A stretch of 64,000 nt of DNA, taken from assembly GCA_035610835.1 (NCBI GenBank), contig CM069455.1, forward strand, positions 17,931,874 through 17,995,873, given 5' to 3'. Both the position numbers and the translations under genes were made by a program. Positions within the stretch are counted from its first letter, which is position 1, and every line of letters starts with the position of its first letter. This DNA is from Ophiura sarsii. Lineage: Eukaryota > Echinodermata > Ophiuroidea > Amphilepidida > Ophiuridae. Below, in pieces: positions 1 to 12,659 of this stretch. The notes beneath the pieces were generated by a model that saw only the letters and a program-made list of their open reading frames with translations, did no database searches and was not told where the DNA came from.

Positions 1-720
1 CCACGAAAACTGTATAAAACATGGGTTTCATGAGACCTGTATCATTTTACACGTTAAATAATATGGAAATGAGTTAGTAAAGAAAATACTGCTTAGTTAC
101 CGTGTTGTCAATCAATGATTTCTGTGTATTCTAACCGTTGGAACATATAGGACCAGTTGCCCCAACGATGGGGGTAACTGGACCGTGCCAAGTAAAGTTT
201 TTAGTTAGTGGTAATTGGCCTTTAGTTTGGATATTTTTTAACATTGATTATATGTTATATGTAAACAGTTACATGGGTGATATTTTCATAGCAATTCCAT
301 AAATATTTACACGAGCTTTAAGCTTTTATATCATGAAATATGCTTAACCGGTCCAGTTGCCCCATCCTCCCCTAAATGGAACTGCTCCCTAAGTAGTGTT
401 TCATCGTCGAAACTGATATTCCTGAGGCTGGTTAGAGCATTTATTCATCATTTTTTTATTTTATGAATTTTGGACTACCGTATTGAGTTATATTGTTTAG
501 AATTAGTTAAAGTTACTCATTATTGTTTTTATTCAATAACGGATATTACTATATTAGTATTAATGTTAAATTGCGCGAGAATAGTAGCACCCATGCCCTG
601 CCATGGAGTCCGTTACGTTATGTTATTCTTTTATTCTCATGCAATTGTTTTTTCCCTGTGTGTACACGTACTTGTATAATTATGTCGTAGTTTTACATTA
701 TTTCTAAGGTGAAATAAGCT
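1..720. other. AT-rich sequence without a recognised gene
   Basis: No coding frame resembles a known protein. A 12-base string ccagttgcccca occurs twice in direct orientation, near 153 and 352, each time in a stretch rich in short C and G runs. That suggests a decayed repeat, but I cannot name it. Confidence 0.4.
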
Positions 721-724
721 GGTG

Positions 725-912
725 TACAGTTTGCCGATGTCATAGCCATTTTCTGACGGTTCTCAGCGGCCTATAGCCGATGCCCATTCAACAGTTAGAA
801 CGCCGACACGTTCTGTACTTGGTCTTAAAGCGTCAGTGGACCGACGTATAATGTAAGCAATGTTTGAACAACGTAAGGCGGTCAGGCCGACGTTCAAAAC
901 ATATCCACAATA
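725..912. repeat. Left part of a CCGACGT/CCAACGT-rich dispersed repeat
   Basis: The stretch is studded with variants of gccgacgt and its complement. The same kind of sequence resumes at 2674-3045 after the two TTAA-flanked elements. The simplest reading is one older repeat that was later interrupted by the DNA transposons at 917-2021 and 2054-2673. The family is not identified. Confidence 0.5.
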
Positions 913-916
913 AGAC

Positions 917-2021
917 TTAAGGGAAGTGTCAATCCTATTATTTTGATGATCAACTTTTGCTTCTAAGTTTGAGAATATTGAATAAAAGTACATAAAAGTA
1001 TACATTTTTAAAAAGGAAATTTGATAAGGAATCCGATGGTGATATCAATGTGATACCAAATAAACTAAATTTTAAGAAATGAACCAAAAAGCAATTTTTT
1101 ACCCCAAATTTTTCAGACAGCATAACTATAAAATAAAAAATGGTAATTTGTTCTAATATACGTTTTTGTAAACAAAACAATTTTGTCTAGGAGGCAATTT
1201 TTTTCTTTTTCCAAAATAAAGCTTGGTTTTGGAAATATTGCTAAAAACATCGGAAAAGTGTAAAAGTCGTGTTTTTTTGCATACATTTCGCTAGAAATGG
1301 ATGCATAACTCGAGTTTAAAATCCATAATCGAAAAAACAAAAAATTGCCTCCTAGTGCTGAAAGTCCTCTACACAATGGTAGTAAAAGCTTACCTGATAG
1401 TTTGATATATTTTTAGTTATGTTGTCTGAAAATTCGTAAAATTCCTTCAAATTTGAACTTCTAGAAAACATCGATTTAGTAAAAATATTGACATTTTCCA
1501 CCATTTAAAGCTAAATGTTCACGGAATACACGGGCGTGTGACCTAAAAAGCGAGTATACTATTATGAACAATCATAATAAACTATCAGATTCAATTTATA
1601 TTGTTACAATGTGAAGAAATTGGAAGAAAACTGAAATTTAAATGATCGTAAGATTGGCCTTTGTTTACATTTTTAGACATTGTTTTGCGCTCTTTTGTTT
1701 TTCGCGTCTACGTCGCGGATATTAAGCGGCGCGTCTAGTATTACGCGCGGGGAGTTTCAGCGCACGACGCAATGATCGAACAGCGTTCGCAGCATTTGAA
1801 AAGCGCGGAACTCCGCTTAAATTCCCGCCAAATAACCATGCGCCTTTTCCTGACTCAAACTTACCAAAACAACAATTTAAAATCACCCAAAAGAACAGGA
1901 AATAATCGCTTACGATTAGTTACTTATGATGGTAATGATAGAATACATATAAAAGTATTAAATAATAGAGAAATATGAAATTCAATTTTTGAAACAAGTG
2001 CCAGGTTGACACTGCCCTTAA
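917..2021 (+). mobile_element. TTAA-flanked 1.1-kb non-autonomous DNA transposon, copy 1
   Basis: The element is bounded by TTAA on both sides (917-920 and 2018-2021). Its ends are inverted repeats of each other: GGGAAGTGTCAA at the left and TTGACACTGCCC at the right. A near-identical copy lies in opposite orientation at 6182-7285, which confirms both borders independently. The interior holds only short frames (about 60-90 codons) with no transposase motif, so it is non-autonomous. TTAA target duplication is typical of the piggyBac and Kolobok superfamilies; the sequence does not decide between them. The CG-rich centre near 1700-1830 contrasts with the AT-rich surroundings. Confidence 0.8.
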
Positions 2022-2053
2022 GTTAATGCCAGAATTTACATTTTTCGGCGACG

Positions 2054-2673
2054 TTAAGGGGGGACTTAAGGAAGTTTTTGATTTGATTTTTTGAATTTTG
2101 TGAGTGCTGTAATTATTGAACTATTAATCAAATGCATATAAAAGTATACATTTTTGGAAAGGAAATGGATCAGAGAATCCAAATTTGGCGTCAATTTTGA
2201 CCAAAAAAGTAGATTTTTTGAGAAAATCACAAAATTCACTTTTTTGACCCAATTTTTTTTAACAAAGCTAACAAAAATAATTTTGAGTAAAAAATGGCCA
2301 AATCACTTTATAATGATGTTAAGACACTAATGAAGGGACGATTTTTTTTTTTAAAAACCTAATCTAATAATTTTGAAAATTTTGACCAAAAAGTGCCAAA
2401 AAACGTGAAAAAATGAATTTTTCTTTTTTTTTTACACTTTTTTGTCAAAATTTCAAAAAATATTGGATGAGGTTAAAAAAAAAAAAAATCGTCCCTTCAT
2501 TAGTGTCTTAACATCATCATCAAGAGATTTGGGCATTTTTAACTCAAAATTATGTTTGTTAGCTTTGTTCAAAAAAATTGGGTCAAAAAAGTTATTTTTT
2601 GTGATTTTCTCGAAAAATCAACATTTTTGGTCAAAATTGATGCCAAATATGGATTCCTTAAGTCCCCCCTTAA
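2054..2673. mobile_element. TTAA-flanked 0.6-kb hairpin MITE
   Basis: TTAA at 2054-2057 and 2670-2673 encloses a sequence whose two halves are inverted copies of each other. The left end reads GGGGGGACTTAAGGAA and the right end its near complement. The complementarity continues inward through poly-A/T-rich arms (for example the atcgtcccttcattagtgtctta motif appears on both sides of the centre, near 2320-2350 and 2489-2512). It carries no coding capacity. The TTAA borders and GGG start resemble the neighbouring 1.1-kb element, so both may have used a related transposase. Confidence 0.75.
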
Positions 2674-3045
2674 GCCAACGTCAAATTGACAGCATTGAGC
2701 CGACGTTCTGTAGTTGGCCTAAAGACAACCTCCATACAACGTTATTGAGCCGACCATTGTAAACCACGTTTTTCCAACGTCGAGCCGACGTTTAGAGGAC
2801 ATTCCCGATACGAACCACATAATTACGGTTTTTTACCGACCTACAACCGACATCCATACAATGGTAATAGGCCAACGTACTGTATCCGACTTATACCCGA
2901 CGTTCTGATGACGTCAATAGACTGACGTTTTGTAAGCCCATAAATGCCAACGTTATGCCGACGTTTAAGGACGTCCCGAATAAGACACGACGTCCAGCCG
3001 ACGGTACTGACCAAAAGCCGACGTCGGGCCGACGTATCTGTGTTA
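2674..3045. repeat. Right part of the CCGACGT/CCAACGT-rich dispersed repeat
   Basis: More than a dozen variants of ccgacgt or ccaacgt occur in both orientations, spaced irregularly by 15-40 bases. This is the continuation of the sequence at 725-912. Its function and superfamily are unknown. Confidence 0.5.
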
Positions 3046-3865
3046 TCTGGGATATGAGATGAGTTTCATTTTGAAACATCGTTGGTTTACTTTGTTTCGG
3101 CTTTAGCGCAGCATTGATGACAAGCGTGCGTACATTAATATATTGTGCAATTAATTGAACATTCATATTAATATGCAACCAATTTACAACTGAGTTCTAC
3201 CACCACGGTCTTCGGTTGAACTTCATACGTGTCTCCTGATGTGTTCGTCTCGATTTTAAAACTGGTTCGGTGCTTAATAATAATAACACAATGACTAAAA
3301 CAATATAAATATACAGAGCAATATTATGGTACAAGGATAAAATACATCAAAATAATTAAGGCAAACCAAAAACCATCAAATAAAAAGTACCGGAGTACGT
3401 CCTACTTGCACTTCCACCATATCCACCAACAGTTCCGGTTCCGCCATTTTGAAACTGCTAGCAAACTTTATCATAAGGTTAACTCTCATGAAAACAGTGC
3501 ATGAACTTGATGTCAAATGAACTTTTGACAATGAACTTTTTGATGTCTTTCGTCCATTTCCGTGTTATACAATGTTTTCATGCTTGAAAAACTTCTTTTC
3601 TAGATAGATCTCGATGTTTTCTAATTGGATATATTTGCTATACTTCTGATCGTGTTTTCACTAAAAAATGTGCCCTCATATACCCCAAATTAGCGAAATT
3701 TCCATGTCCGCAGCATAAAAGTAAATTTTGCCTTTATTAATTACAATACAAAAAGTACACCATTTTCTACAAGATATGTCCTAATTTGTAGCGATATTCC
3801 ATGGTTAGAAAAAAATGCACATCTTTTACGATGTTTACCTGTTTCAATTTCATATATTTTGTCCA
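3046..3865. other. Non-coding sequence, nothing recognised
   Basis: AT-rich sequence with short, unconvincing frames only. No terminal repeats, satellites or RNA-gene signatures were seen. Confidence 0.35.
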
Positions 3866-3869
3866 AGAT

Positions 3870-5910
3870 GTTGATGTTTATTACGTTACCTGCGACATAT
3901 AGAGGATCAAAGTTGTTCAAAATTAACATTTAAACATTTAAATGTACATATTCTGAATCTAAAAGAACATGGGTGTTGGAAAATAATATTTTCAAAAATC
4001 TATAGCAGCATGTCTGACCTTGAGAAGAAATCAAAATGCTGCAAAGCATGCGACCTTGTTAATGATGTTTATTACGTTGTTCAGATTTCTCCCGAACTAT
4101 GAATTAAAACACACTTTTTGGTTAAAACCTTTTTGATACATATACATAGACTATGTGGTTACTTGGAGCACTCGCTAGCTCTTTCCAGATCGCCTACATG
4201 GTACTTTGAGTACGAACAACGTTTACTACGTTATCGTTTATTACGTTATCGAATAAATCGAAAAAGAGACAGCTGCTCTCTACGACTGTATTAAACAAAG
4301 ATACGTGGCAGGCCCTTTTCGCAGGCATGCATGTAGAATACTCGTTGAAAGTACAATGCAAAAATAACACGACGAATGGTAAGAATTCCTCATTTTTCCT
4401 CAAGTAATTTGAAAATTAAGCTGAATGACAGTTGAAGTCATTATAGATCTCTTAAGAACATTGAAAATGGACCTATGATATCAGAATGGGGTTAATAATG
4501 TGAAGATATGCAGTAGGTATCGCTAACATCTGCATTGATTGCTTTGTATATACGTTATAAGCCAGCATTAGGCACTGTTGCAGTTGCCAATAACGTAATA
4601 AACGGGATAACGTAATAAACGGGATAACGTAACCAACCTCATTGTCTATTCTCATGTCAATGTTGGCGTCTATTCCGTAGCTTTCATGATTGATGTACTT
4701 GAGTATCATACATTGTACCCAATGTGATAAGTTTAATATGTGGACCTTTCTATGTCAGGACTGAAACCACCTTATCATTTGATAAAGATAATGGCACCTT
4801 GTTCACAGTGATTCAACATTTATTATGTGGTTATGAATGTTAACTTAGTGTACATACATATTGTCTCACATACTAACACAATATCATTTGTTTGCATTCG
4901 TCAATGGTGTATAATAGTTCTATGGCTATTGGATAACGTAATAAACCAATATGTATAATTGGGTGAATAAATATGGTATACCTAGCTGAAGCAGCTACAA
5001 TTTCTTTCATCAATTTTGTCTTGTTTTTGTTATCATTATTATACAGGAATATGGGCGACACAGTGCAAACAACTAATGGTAATACCGGCAGAACCAAATG
5101 CAATAGTGGAGACAAAAAGGTCATCAGAGTACAGTCTTATTACAAATCTACAAATCTCATTTAAAAAAAAAATCAATATCTTACTAATTTAAAGAGATTA
5201 CAAGGCAATTCAATATTTAGTGCTATTACGTATAAGTTACATAAAGGTAATAATGCCATGGTTTAATAAACATACCTGCACAGTGCTATGTTACATCTGT
5301 CGATGTAGTGGCCATGTTTACTACGTTATTCACCCTATTCATCATACATCAAAAGAGCGAGTCAACAATATAGAACCGTCTTTCGGTTGATTTCGGCAAC
5401 TTAACTTTCTCAAATACCATTTACTAGGTATCGCTGAATACACTGAGGTGCTTTATGCATAAAAAATTATATTTCATTTTATAGTGCTTAGCTCTGTATA
5501 TTATCATTGTGGATGTTTAGAATTTGAAGTATAAAATATATGCGTGTGTCATTTAAAACACTAGTTAGGTGAGATTATATGTGGTAAGCATAATATGTGG
5601 TAAACTGTTTGTTTGTTATTTCGTTGGTAAAAGAAGATTGAAGATAAAATGAATGTGTTGTGATGTAAAACTAAGTGTTTGAAAATGATGTACTAAACAA
5701 CTGTGATGCTTATTACGTTATCCATCCTCGTTGTTGGAATTGCATTCTGGTGTAATTTACAAGTGTGTTTACTGCTTTTTACTGCTTTATATTGTCAAAT
5801 GGGCTTCAATGTATGTCGACAAGATGTGTTTGTATACAAAATAAACTGCCTTGCTCGATGTTGAATATATGTGTTTACATGTGTTTGTATATGTTTATTA
5901 CGTTACCAAA
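3870..5910. repeat. Cluster of 11 GTTTAYTACGTTAY motifs
   Basis: The motif gtttattacgtta (or its complement taacgtaataaac, with one-base variants) occurs at about 3875, 4067, 4221, 4236, 4591, 4606, 4623, 4931, 5315, 5708 and 5892. Copies are in both orientations, and several are back to back at 4221-4250 and 4591-4637. The sequence between copies is not repeated, so this is a motif cluster rather than an ordinary tandem array. It could be subterminal sites of an unrecognised transposon or a block of bZIP-like binding sites; the sequence does not say which. Confidence 0.6.
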
Positions 5911-6181
5911 CCCAATAAAGTCAAGAGTTCCAATGCCAGCGTTATTAGTGAAGCATAATATCATTGTTTCGGGGCTAACTTTGGAAAACACATTATGACG
6001 ATTGGAAAAAAATACAATTAAAGATATAGGCCTATTTTATACTTTGCACAAATTAAGCACGATCGGACAAACTTTGAAAATTCGACCCCTAGACGACCTT
6101 TGACCCCGGAAGACCCGACAAACGCCAACCCGTTTTATTTTTGCCACGCTCGCCTCGCATCGAGCATTGTGATCACCGAGT

Positions 6182-7285
6182 TTAAGGGCAGTGTCAACCC
6201 GGCACTTGTTTCAAAAATTGAATTTCATATTTCTCTATTATTTTATACTTTTATATGTATTCTATCATTACCATCATAAGTTACTAATCGGAAGCTATTA
6301 TTTCCCGTTCTTTTGGGTGATTTTAAATTGTTGTTTTGGTAAGATTGAGTCAGGAAAAGGCGCATAGTTATTTGGCGGGAATTTAAGCGGAGTTCCGCGC
6401 TTTTCAAATGCTGCGACAGCTGTTCGATCATTGCGTCGCGCGCTGAAACTTCCCGCGCGTAATACTAGACGCGCCGCTTAATATCCGCGACGTAGACGCG
6501 AAAAACAAAAGAGCGCAAAACAATGTCTAAAATGTAAACAAAGGCCAATCTTACGATCATTTAAATTTCAGTTTTCTTCCAATTTCTTCACATTGTGACA
6601 ATATAAATTGAATCTGATAGTTTATTATGATTGTTCATAATGGTATACTCGCTTTTTAGGTCACACGCCCGCGTGTTCCGTGAACATTTAGCTTTAAATG
6701 GTGGAAAATGTCAATATTTTTACTAAATCTATGTTTTTTAGAAGTTCAAATTTGAAGGAATTTTACGAATTTTCAGACAACATAACTAAAAATATATCAA
6801 ACTATCAGGTAAGCTTTTACTACCATTGTGTAGAGGACTTTCAGCGCTAGGAGGCAATTTTTTATTTTTTCGATTATGGATTTTAAACTCGAGATATGCA
6901 TCCATTTCTAGCGAAATGTACGCAAAAAAACACGACTTTTACACTTTTCCGATGTTTTTAGCAATATTTCCAAAACCAAGCTTTATTTTGGAAAAAGAAA
7001 AAATTGCCTCCTAGACAAAATTGTTTTGTTTACAAAAACGTATATTAGAACAAATTACCATTTGTTATTTTATAGTTATGCTGTCTGAAAAATTTGGGGT
7101 AAAAAAATGGCTTTTTGGTTCATTTCTCAAAATTTAGTTTATTTGGTATCACATTGATATCACCATCGGCTTCCTTATCAAATTTCCTTTATAAAAATGT
7201 ATACTTTTATGTACTTTTATTCAATATTCTCAAACTTAGAAGCAAAAGTTGATCATCAAAATAATAGGGTTGACACTTCCCTTAA
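6182..7285 (-). mobile_element. TTAA-flanked 1.1-kb non-autonomous DNA transposon, copy 2
   Basis: This is the inverted copy of the element at 917-2021. Borders are TTAA (6182-6185 and 7282-7285) with the same terminal GGGCAGTGTCAA and TTGACACTTCCC. The two copies differ by scattered substitutions and small indels, which implies separate insertions of one family rather than a single long-inverted-repeat element. No transposase frame is present. Confidence 0.8.
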
Positions 7286-7539
7286 CATGGTTAACCTCCA
7301 AATTGCTGAAACATGAAATATCTTATATCAAAGCAGGTGATGTTTTAGATACACTATAGCTATTACCTCATTGGCAACTTTATAATCTGTTAAACCTTCA
7401 ACTCAAATATCAAAAGTGCATGATTACGAATACTCGGCAGCGCTCTATTCTGCGCTTTTTAGTCACTTTTTGGTTGATTGTTTCACCGGGGGGGGGGGGG
7501 TGTAATGGTTTCACTGCACGTGCCCCAGATAGTGTCACA

Positions 7540-7740
7540 ATAATCAAAATGAGATGAAGAATACCATTATATATGTCGAAAGCTTTCTTTAAATCTAGCA
7601 TTACGAGACCAACCAAATTACCTTTATTAATCGTCTGGATCCAATGTAAGTAATGCAGTTGGAGCGCAGTGACCAGGCTGACCAATGTAAATTTTCGTAT
7701 CGAGAAATTCATAAATTTGAGCAAAACTTGGAATAAATAG
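7540..7740 (-). pseudogene. LINE reverse-transcriptase relic
   Basis: Read on the minus strand, the sequence encodes the stretch NKGNLVGLVMLDLKKAFD, the classic reverse-transcriptase block around the first catalytic aspartate (LDLKKAFD) of non-LTR retrotransposons. Upstream the frame is broken: the usual GFRPGHST-like block appears only after a frame shift. Downstream the match stops at a G-rich run near 7489-7500. It is a short dead fragment. Confidence 0.75.
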
Positions 7741-7744
7741 ATCT

Positions 7745-10700
7745 ATGAAAGAAACATTAGTAACCATAATACGTTGGGCCAACGTTTGAATAAATGATCG
7801 AAGGTCTGAAATATTTATGCAATATTAAAGTATAATCACTTTTTACAAAATTCACAATTGAAATATAAAGATTATATTCATATTTAAATGTTATATCACA
7901 TCGTTGAAAGAATTTCAAAGCAATTATCTTATATTAATGTAATTACGATTCCAGTTTCTTCAATTAAATATCAAGTAAAGAAGAATATTCGTATCGATTT
8001 TTTTTACAACTGCACAAAGAGTTGTTTCATATTGACAAAATATGAAAGTTTTATGAATGGGAAAACGGGGGAAAACGGATTATGCAGTGCTAACTCAAGA
8101 TGCATTTCTAAAACTAGCTTTTCAAGTGGTGTCCATACATTTTATGGAGCCTAAGACGTGGTAGAGACCCATCAGTTTCTGATAAATAAGGTCTTTTAAT
8201 TGACTATTTTTTGACTAAGCGCCTTTCACCAATGAAATAAAATGTGATCCAATGAATTTAATCAGAAACATTCAAAGAATGTCCCTGATTTAATTTATGG
8301 TTTTAAATGGTCTATGATTATATTCAAGGAGCTATCGTCTTTTTCGTCAAGAACAGAGCATACATTTCCAAAAGTGCATGTTATTGTAATTACGCTCTAA
8401 TTCAAAAAGCAACATATGTAAGACAAAGAGACAAAATCATATTATAGAATACAGCTTGGTGATTTAATGTCATAGAAAAAAAATGGTTTGACCTTATTTG
8501 CATATGATTAGCATATTAAAAAGAAATACATTAACATTAACATTTTGCTGTTTGGAATTTCCAGCAAAAACTCTAAATGCTATTAACACCAAAGTTACAG
8601 GAAATGAAGTTCCCATCATTGCCAACAATACTGTCTGAGAAAAAGTTCACATTTATCTTTACTTTTAACAAAAACCCAAAATCTGTCTTAATTAAGCTTA
8701 ATTAATGACCAATCTCGTTGAAATTATGAAGTAATACTGTGTATCCAAACCAGACTTGCATGGTATCAAATTAAAAGTAAATATGTGCTTAAAAGAATGG
8801 TCTGAGCAGATAATTCAATATCCCTTTAGTGTTTAAAATATCGTCCTCCAAACATTTAGTATATTTAAAAAGAGAAAAAAACACACGTAACCACTATTTA
8901 ATACAACTGTACACAGACTTGGCAAAAGTCTATTAATACTTATGCAGCCATGCACGAAAACAATGGAAGGAATATTCAAGGACATACCCATGCTAAGGGA
9001 CCAGTGGTTTAAAATTCGCGCTACAAGAAATTTGAAATGCAATTCGCCAGTGTGCAGTCATAATGGTGTATGTTACTTTAGGTGACCGTGTGCTGACATG
9101 CATGGGTAAGTCTAAATAAAAAAGAAATGTTTAAATAGTCAGGCCATGAAAGGAAGTAGCTGGTTGGATTAGCGTGTATGGATAATCAAGTATTGGTCAA
9201 TCCGAAATCAGGTTTAATAAGAAATGTGACAATGCTGATAATCATACAAGAACACGAAAAAAACAAAGTTGTTTTAATTATATATGATACACATACTTAG
9301 GATTGAAAATGTTCATTGTTGTACAACAATCAGGAGGCACTATATTTATAATTAAATATTTGGAAATTTATGCTCTGTTGCCGGCTCCCATAGACACTGT
9401 ACTTAAGCGTGGCACCCCCTCTCGCTCACGATGTAAAAGTAACCAAAACAAGTTCATTGAATCTTATAATTATTATCAAGAATCACTAGGGATAAGAAAT
9501 TTGTTGTAGTGCAATATTTTAAAAGAAATAATTAATCTCAACCGGTTTTTTTTAAAAATAATTTCGCTGAATATAGTGCATTGCTGTATGTCATCGGTCC
9601 ATTGACTACGGAAAAATCAACGCATTTTCATGGTGGCGTTGCCATCCACAATCAACGTCACTAACCTTAGTTGAACACATAATCCAATGTTAAAATATTG
9701 CAATAAACAGCATTAAAAGGCCACAATCTAGCTAAAATAATTATCGTATATACATATTATACACTTTATTTGAGACCATACATATATTTGTAAGACCTTT
9801 TGAGAGAAAGATACGTGAAGGGGTTCGTCATAGTATTTTCATAATATTAATCACACTCCCTCCTAATCTAATTGAATCATCCCGATAAATAAAGATGACC
9901 CTACTTTTAAATGTTCGTCTTGATATAAACAAATCGTTTATTTGTTATATTAAAGTAATATAAACCCAAATGAATACAGTCAAAGGCATTCAAATTAATT
10001 CCTGACATAACAATGTTCGAAAAGGTAAATTATATAACTTGTATTGCTCAGATAAATGAGAGTGTACGGACGTGTACTGACTTCTTATTTTTATTGTATA
10101 TCTACCCATCCATGAAATTATTAAAAAGAGAAATGACTTCTAATATTAAATAGATCGATCGCGGCAATATGAGTGTTACACAACAAAGCGTCACGGAGAG
10201 TGCGTTTTCATTGAACAGTGTTTGCTGAGTTGAATAGGTAACCGGATTAGGGGGTCTCGTTGTCATTCCTTCTCTTTCTAATAATTCCATGATCCATCAC
10301 CTTTCGACTCATCAAAGCCTGTATTAAATTAAATAAACAATTAGCCCTACATAATAATAGACGTATACACAGTCAAGCTGTCTACGGTAGATAGCAGACG
10401 CGTAAACAATGATGTACAGGGTGTGTAGTCCCTGATAGATTTGTGCCAGGAAAGGTGCATGGATTTAGCTGTATACCATTGTTTTGGGTCAAAGTGTTGA
10501 TTGTGCTGACCAACAAATTAAGAGTTGCATAACTCCAACGGTTCTATTTTTAGCAGCACAAGGTCACAAACCATTTGCCCATTGAGTCATACACAAAAGA
10601 TTAGCATACACACTCACCCCCACCCCTACATTATTTTCGACGTATAAAATGTGTAATACTCGACATGTTATAAAATCCGTCGTGATGACAGTTCAACCAG

Positions 10701-11170
10701 GGAGGTGTATAACATCTCTCTGGTTCAACAGGTCTGTGTAATTAAAACAATAATAAAAACATGTTTGAATATTTTATTTCGAATGACATAATTGTTGGCC
10801 TACTTTATATGCAATTTTCTTTTACTCATTTTTAAACATTGATATAAATGCATAATTAATATAGTCCCTATATTAAATCGGAAACTGTTCTTGTTATTTA
10901 TGTAATTGATTTACTGGTGTTGAATTACCCACAGAATTTATTAAGATAAGAAGAGGTTATCTTCATTGTGAATAAATAACAGCTCTCTTCCTATTTTCTA
11001 TAGTATTAGAGACGTTATGGTCGGCTACCATGCCCTTGTTCTTCTCATAAACAATTTATTTGTGTAATTTTTATAAAAAAAGAAAATGACTTGCTATTCC
11101 GTATGATTTAACTTACAATGCAATATTACTAATAATTGCTCACATTATGCTGGCCGAATCCTAGACTTGA
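7745..11170. other. Long AT-rich stretch, nothing recognised
   Basis: No frame longer than about 90 codons and no resemblance to a known protein. No tandem array or terminal inverted repeat was found by eye. The motif ctacggtagatagcag near 10383 resembles the CTATCTTCAGTAGATAG minisatellite at 14.6 kb. Confidence 0.35.
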
Positions 11171-11174
11171 TATA

Positions 11175-11659
11175 CAGGGTGGTTCAATAAAACCTTGACA
11201 GTTTTTTGAAGCCATTTTGGTTAAATTCTGTAGATTTAAAAAAAAAAATCTTCAATATTCATCAACTATATGATCTTGACCATCTATGCTGAAAATATCA
11301 TTACAAATAACATTACGGTTGCAAAATAACAGCTATTTGAACAAATTCTGTCCCATTTCACTCTGTCCACGGGTACTGATTTCACGACGTTACGTTGACT
11401 ACTGAATGATGAATTGCATGCAAGTAATCTAAGATTTGAAGATCCCGCCAGGTGAAACCAGTGTAATTGTTAACATCTTAAACTATCTATTCAGGTGTAA
11501 AATCAATACGTAATAATAATACCACGAGTGACCCTAGTTCATGTAGTTGATGAATAGTTCATGTAGTTGATGAATATTGAAAAAGATTTTTTTTTAAATC
11601 TACAGAATTTTTTAAAAAATGGCTTCAAAAAACTGTCAAGGTTTTATTGAACCACCCTG
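11175..11659. mobile_element. TA-flanked Tc1/mariner-like MITE
   Basis: Terminal inverted repeats start CAGGGTGGTTCAATAAAACC and run inward for roughly 90-100 bases, including the poly-A/T segment and the tcaatattcatcaacta motif. Both ends are flanked by TATA, consistent with a TA target duplication. There is no coding capacity. A CAGGG start and TA target are typical of mariner-type elements. Confidence 0.75.
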
Positions 11660-12148
11660 TATATGAATTCGATTTAACTCTAATACTATAGTTCGTCTTG
11701 ATCAACCGTTGATTCTGAATAGGCCTACACGGCATACGGTATGCGTATAAATCTGGAATGTGGTTCTATTCAGTAGTTGAGCCTAAAGCCTTTTAAGATA
11801 AGCTGTCATACATGAGTAGTTCCAAACATTCAGCTTGAATGGACAACCAATATTAATCAAGTTACCGCTGCCGTAATTCTTTCTAAATTCAATAATACAA
11901 TATTATTGTTTGATAATTTGAATAACTGTCCTCCGTTATATTCTTTACAGCCATGATTCAGCAACTCTTCAAATCAGCATAGACCAGGGATACTATTAAC
12001 TTTGGGATAGGAAAGTCGTATACTAACGTACGTAACGAAAACGGTCCTTTTGAATAAATTATGATAATCGTCTGGAATGCGTCGGTGACCGGCGTTTAAC
12101 GCGTTTAACAATGTTTAACCAGGTTTAACTGCATTAAACGGCATGTTA

Positions 12149-12459
12149 GTCAGCATAGGTTTGGGGGCGCTGTAGATTTAAACAGACGACGGTGGCCACG
12201 CGAAACTTAAATTTTGAATTCGTAGTGAATATTACACGTAATTGCGAATTTTAAACCGATCATTTTGACAAATACATCATAATTAGAAGGATTTTTATCG
12301 TTCAACCGGGCGATGACTGTTAAAAATAATTCAAAATGGTGCACTCCCGTTGCCAAATTGGGTCGTCTGAGAGAGACGCGTGGCCAGCGTTGCGTCGTCT
12401 GCTACAATCACGTCTGCAATCACGCCTGATCGGTATAGCGCCACCAATTCTATGCTGAC
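12149..12459. mobile_element. TA-flanked MITE with GTCAGCATAG ends
   Basis: The left end GTCAGCATAGGTTTGG and the right end CCACCAATTCTATGCTGAC are inverted copies with a few mismatches, followed inward by a shared GGCGCT. TA flanks both ends. The 311-bp interior is non-coding and more GC-rich than its surroundings. Confidence 0.6.
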
Positions 12460-12556
12460 TAAGTTCAATTTAAAAGTGGACCCGATCGGCAAGCTGAGAG
12501 GCAGACCCCATGATAGACTCTAATGGTAGAGGAAAAGGTAGCTCATTAACATAATT

Positions 12557-12589
12557 TCCGTTACCCCTATCGTGTTGGAGCATGCGATT
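12557..12589 (+). repeat. 33-base sequence repeated in inverse at 16601-16633
   Basis: The 33 bases starting tccgttaccc are the exact reverse complement of 16601-16633, four kilobases away. The flanks do not match. Nothing else in the window matches it, and its nature is unknown. Confidence 0.6.
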
Positions 12590-12659
12590 CATGTAGTCGT
12601 GTAGTATTTGTTCTCCCCGATATGAATACCACTGTTGGTAAATTAAAAACATGTGCTAA

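Noticed and set aside
917..7285. A single Polinton-like element with 1.1-kb terminal inverted repeats
   Set aside because: Each 1.1-kb arm has its own inverted ends and TTAA borders at the inner side too, and there are no polymerase or integrase frames between them.
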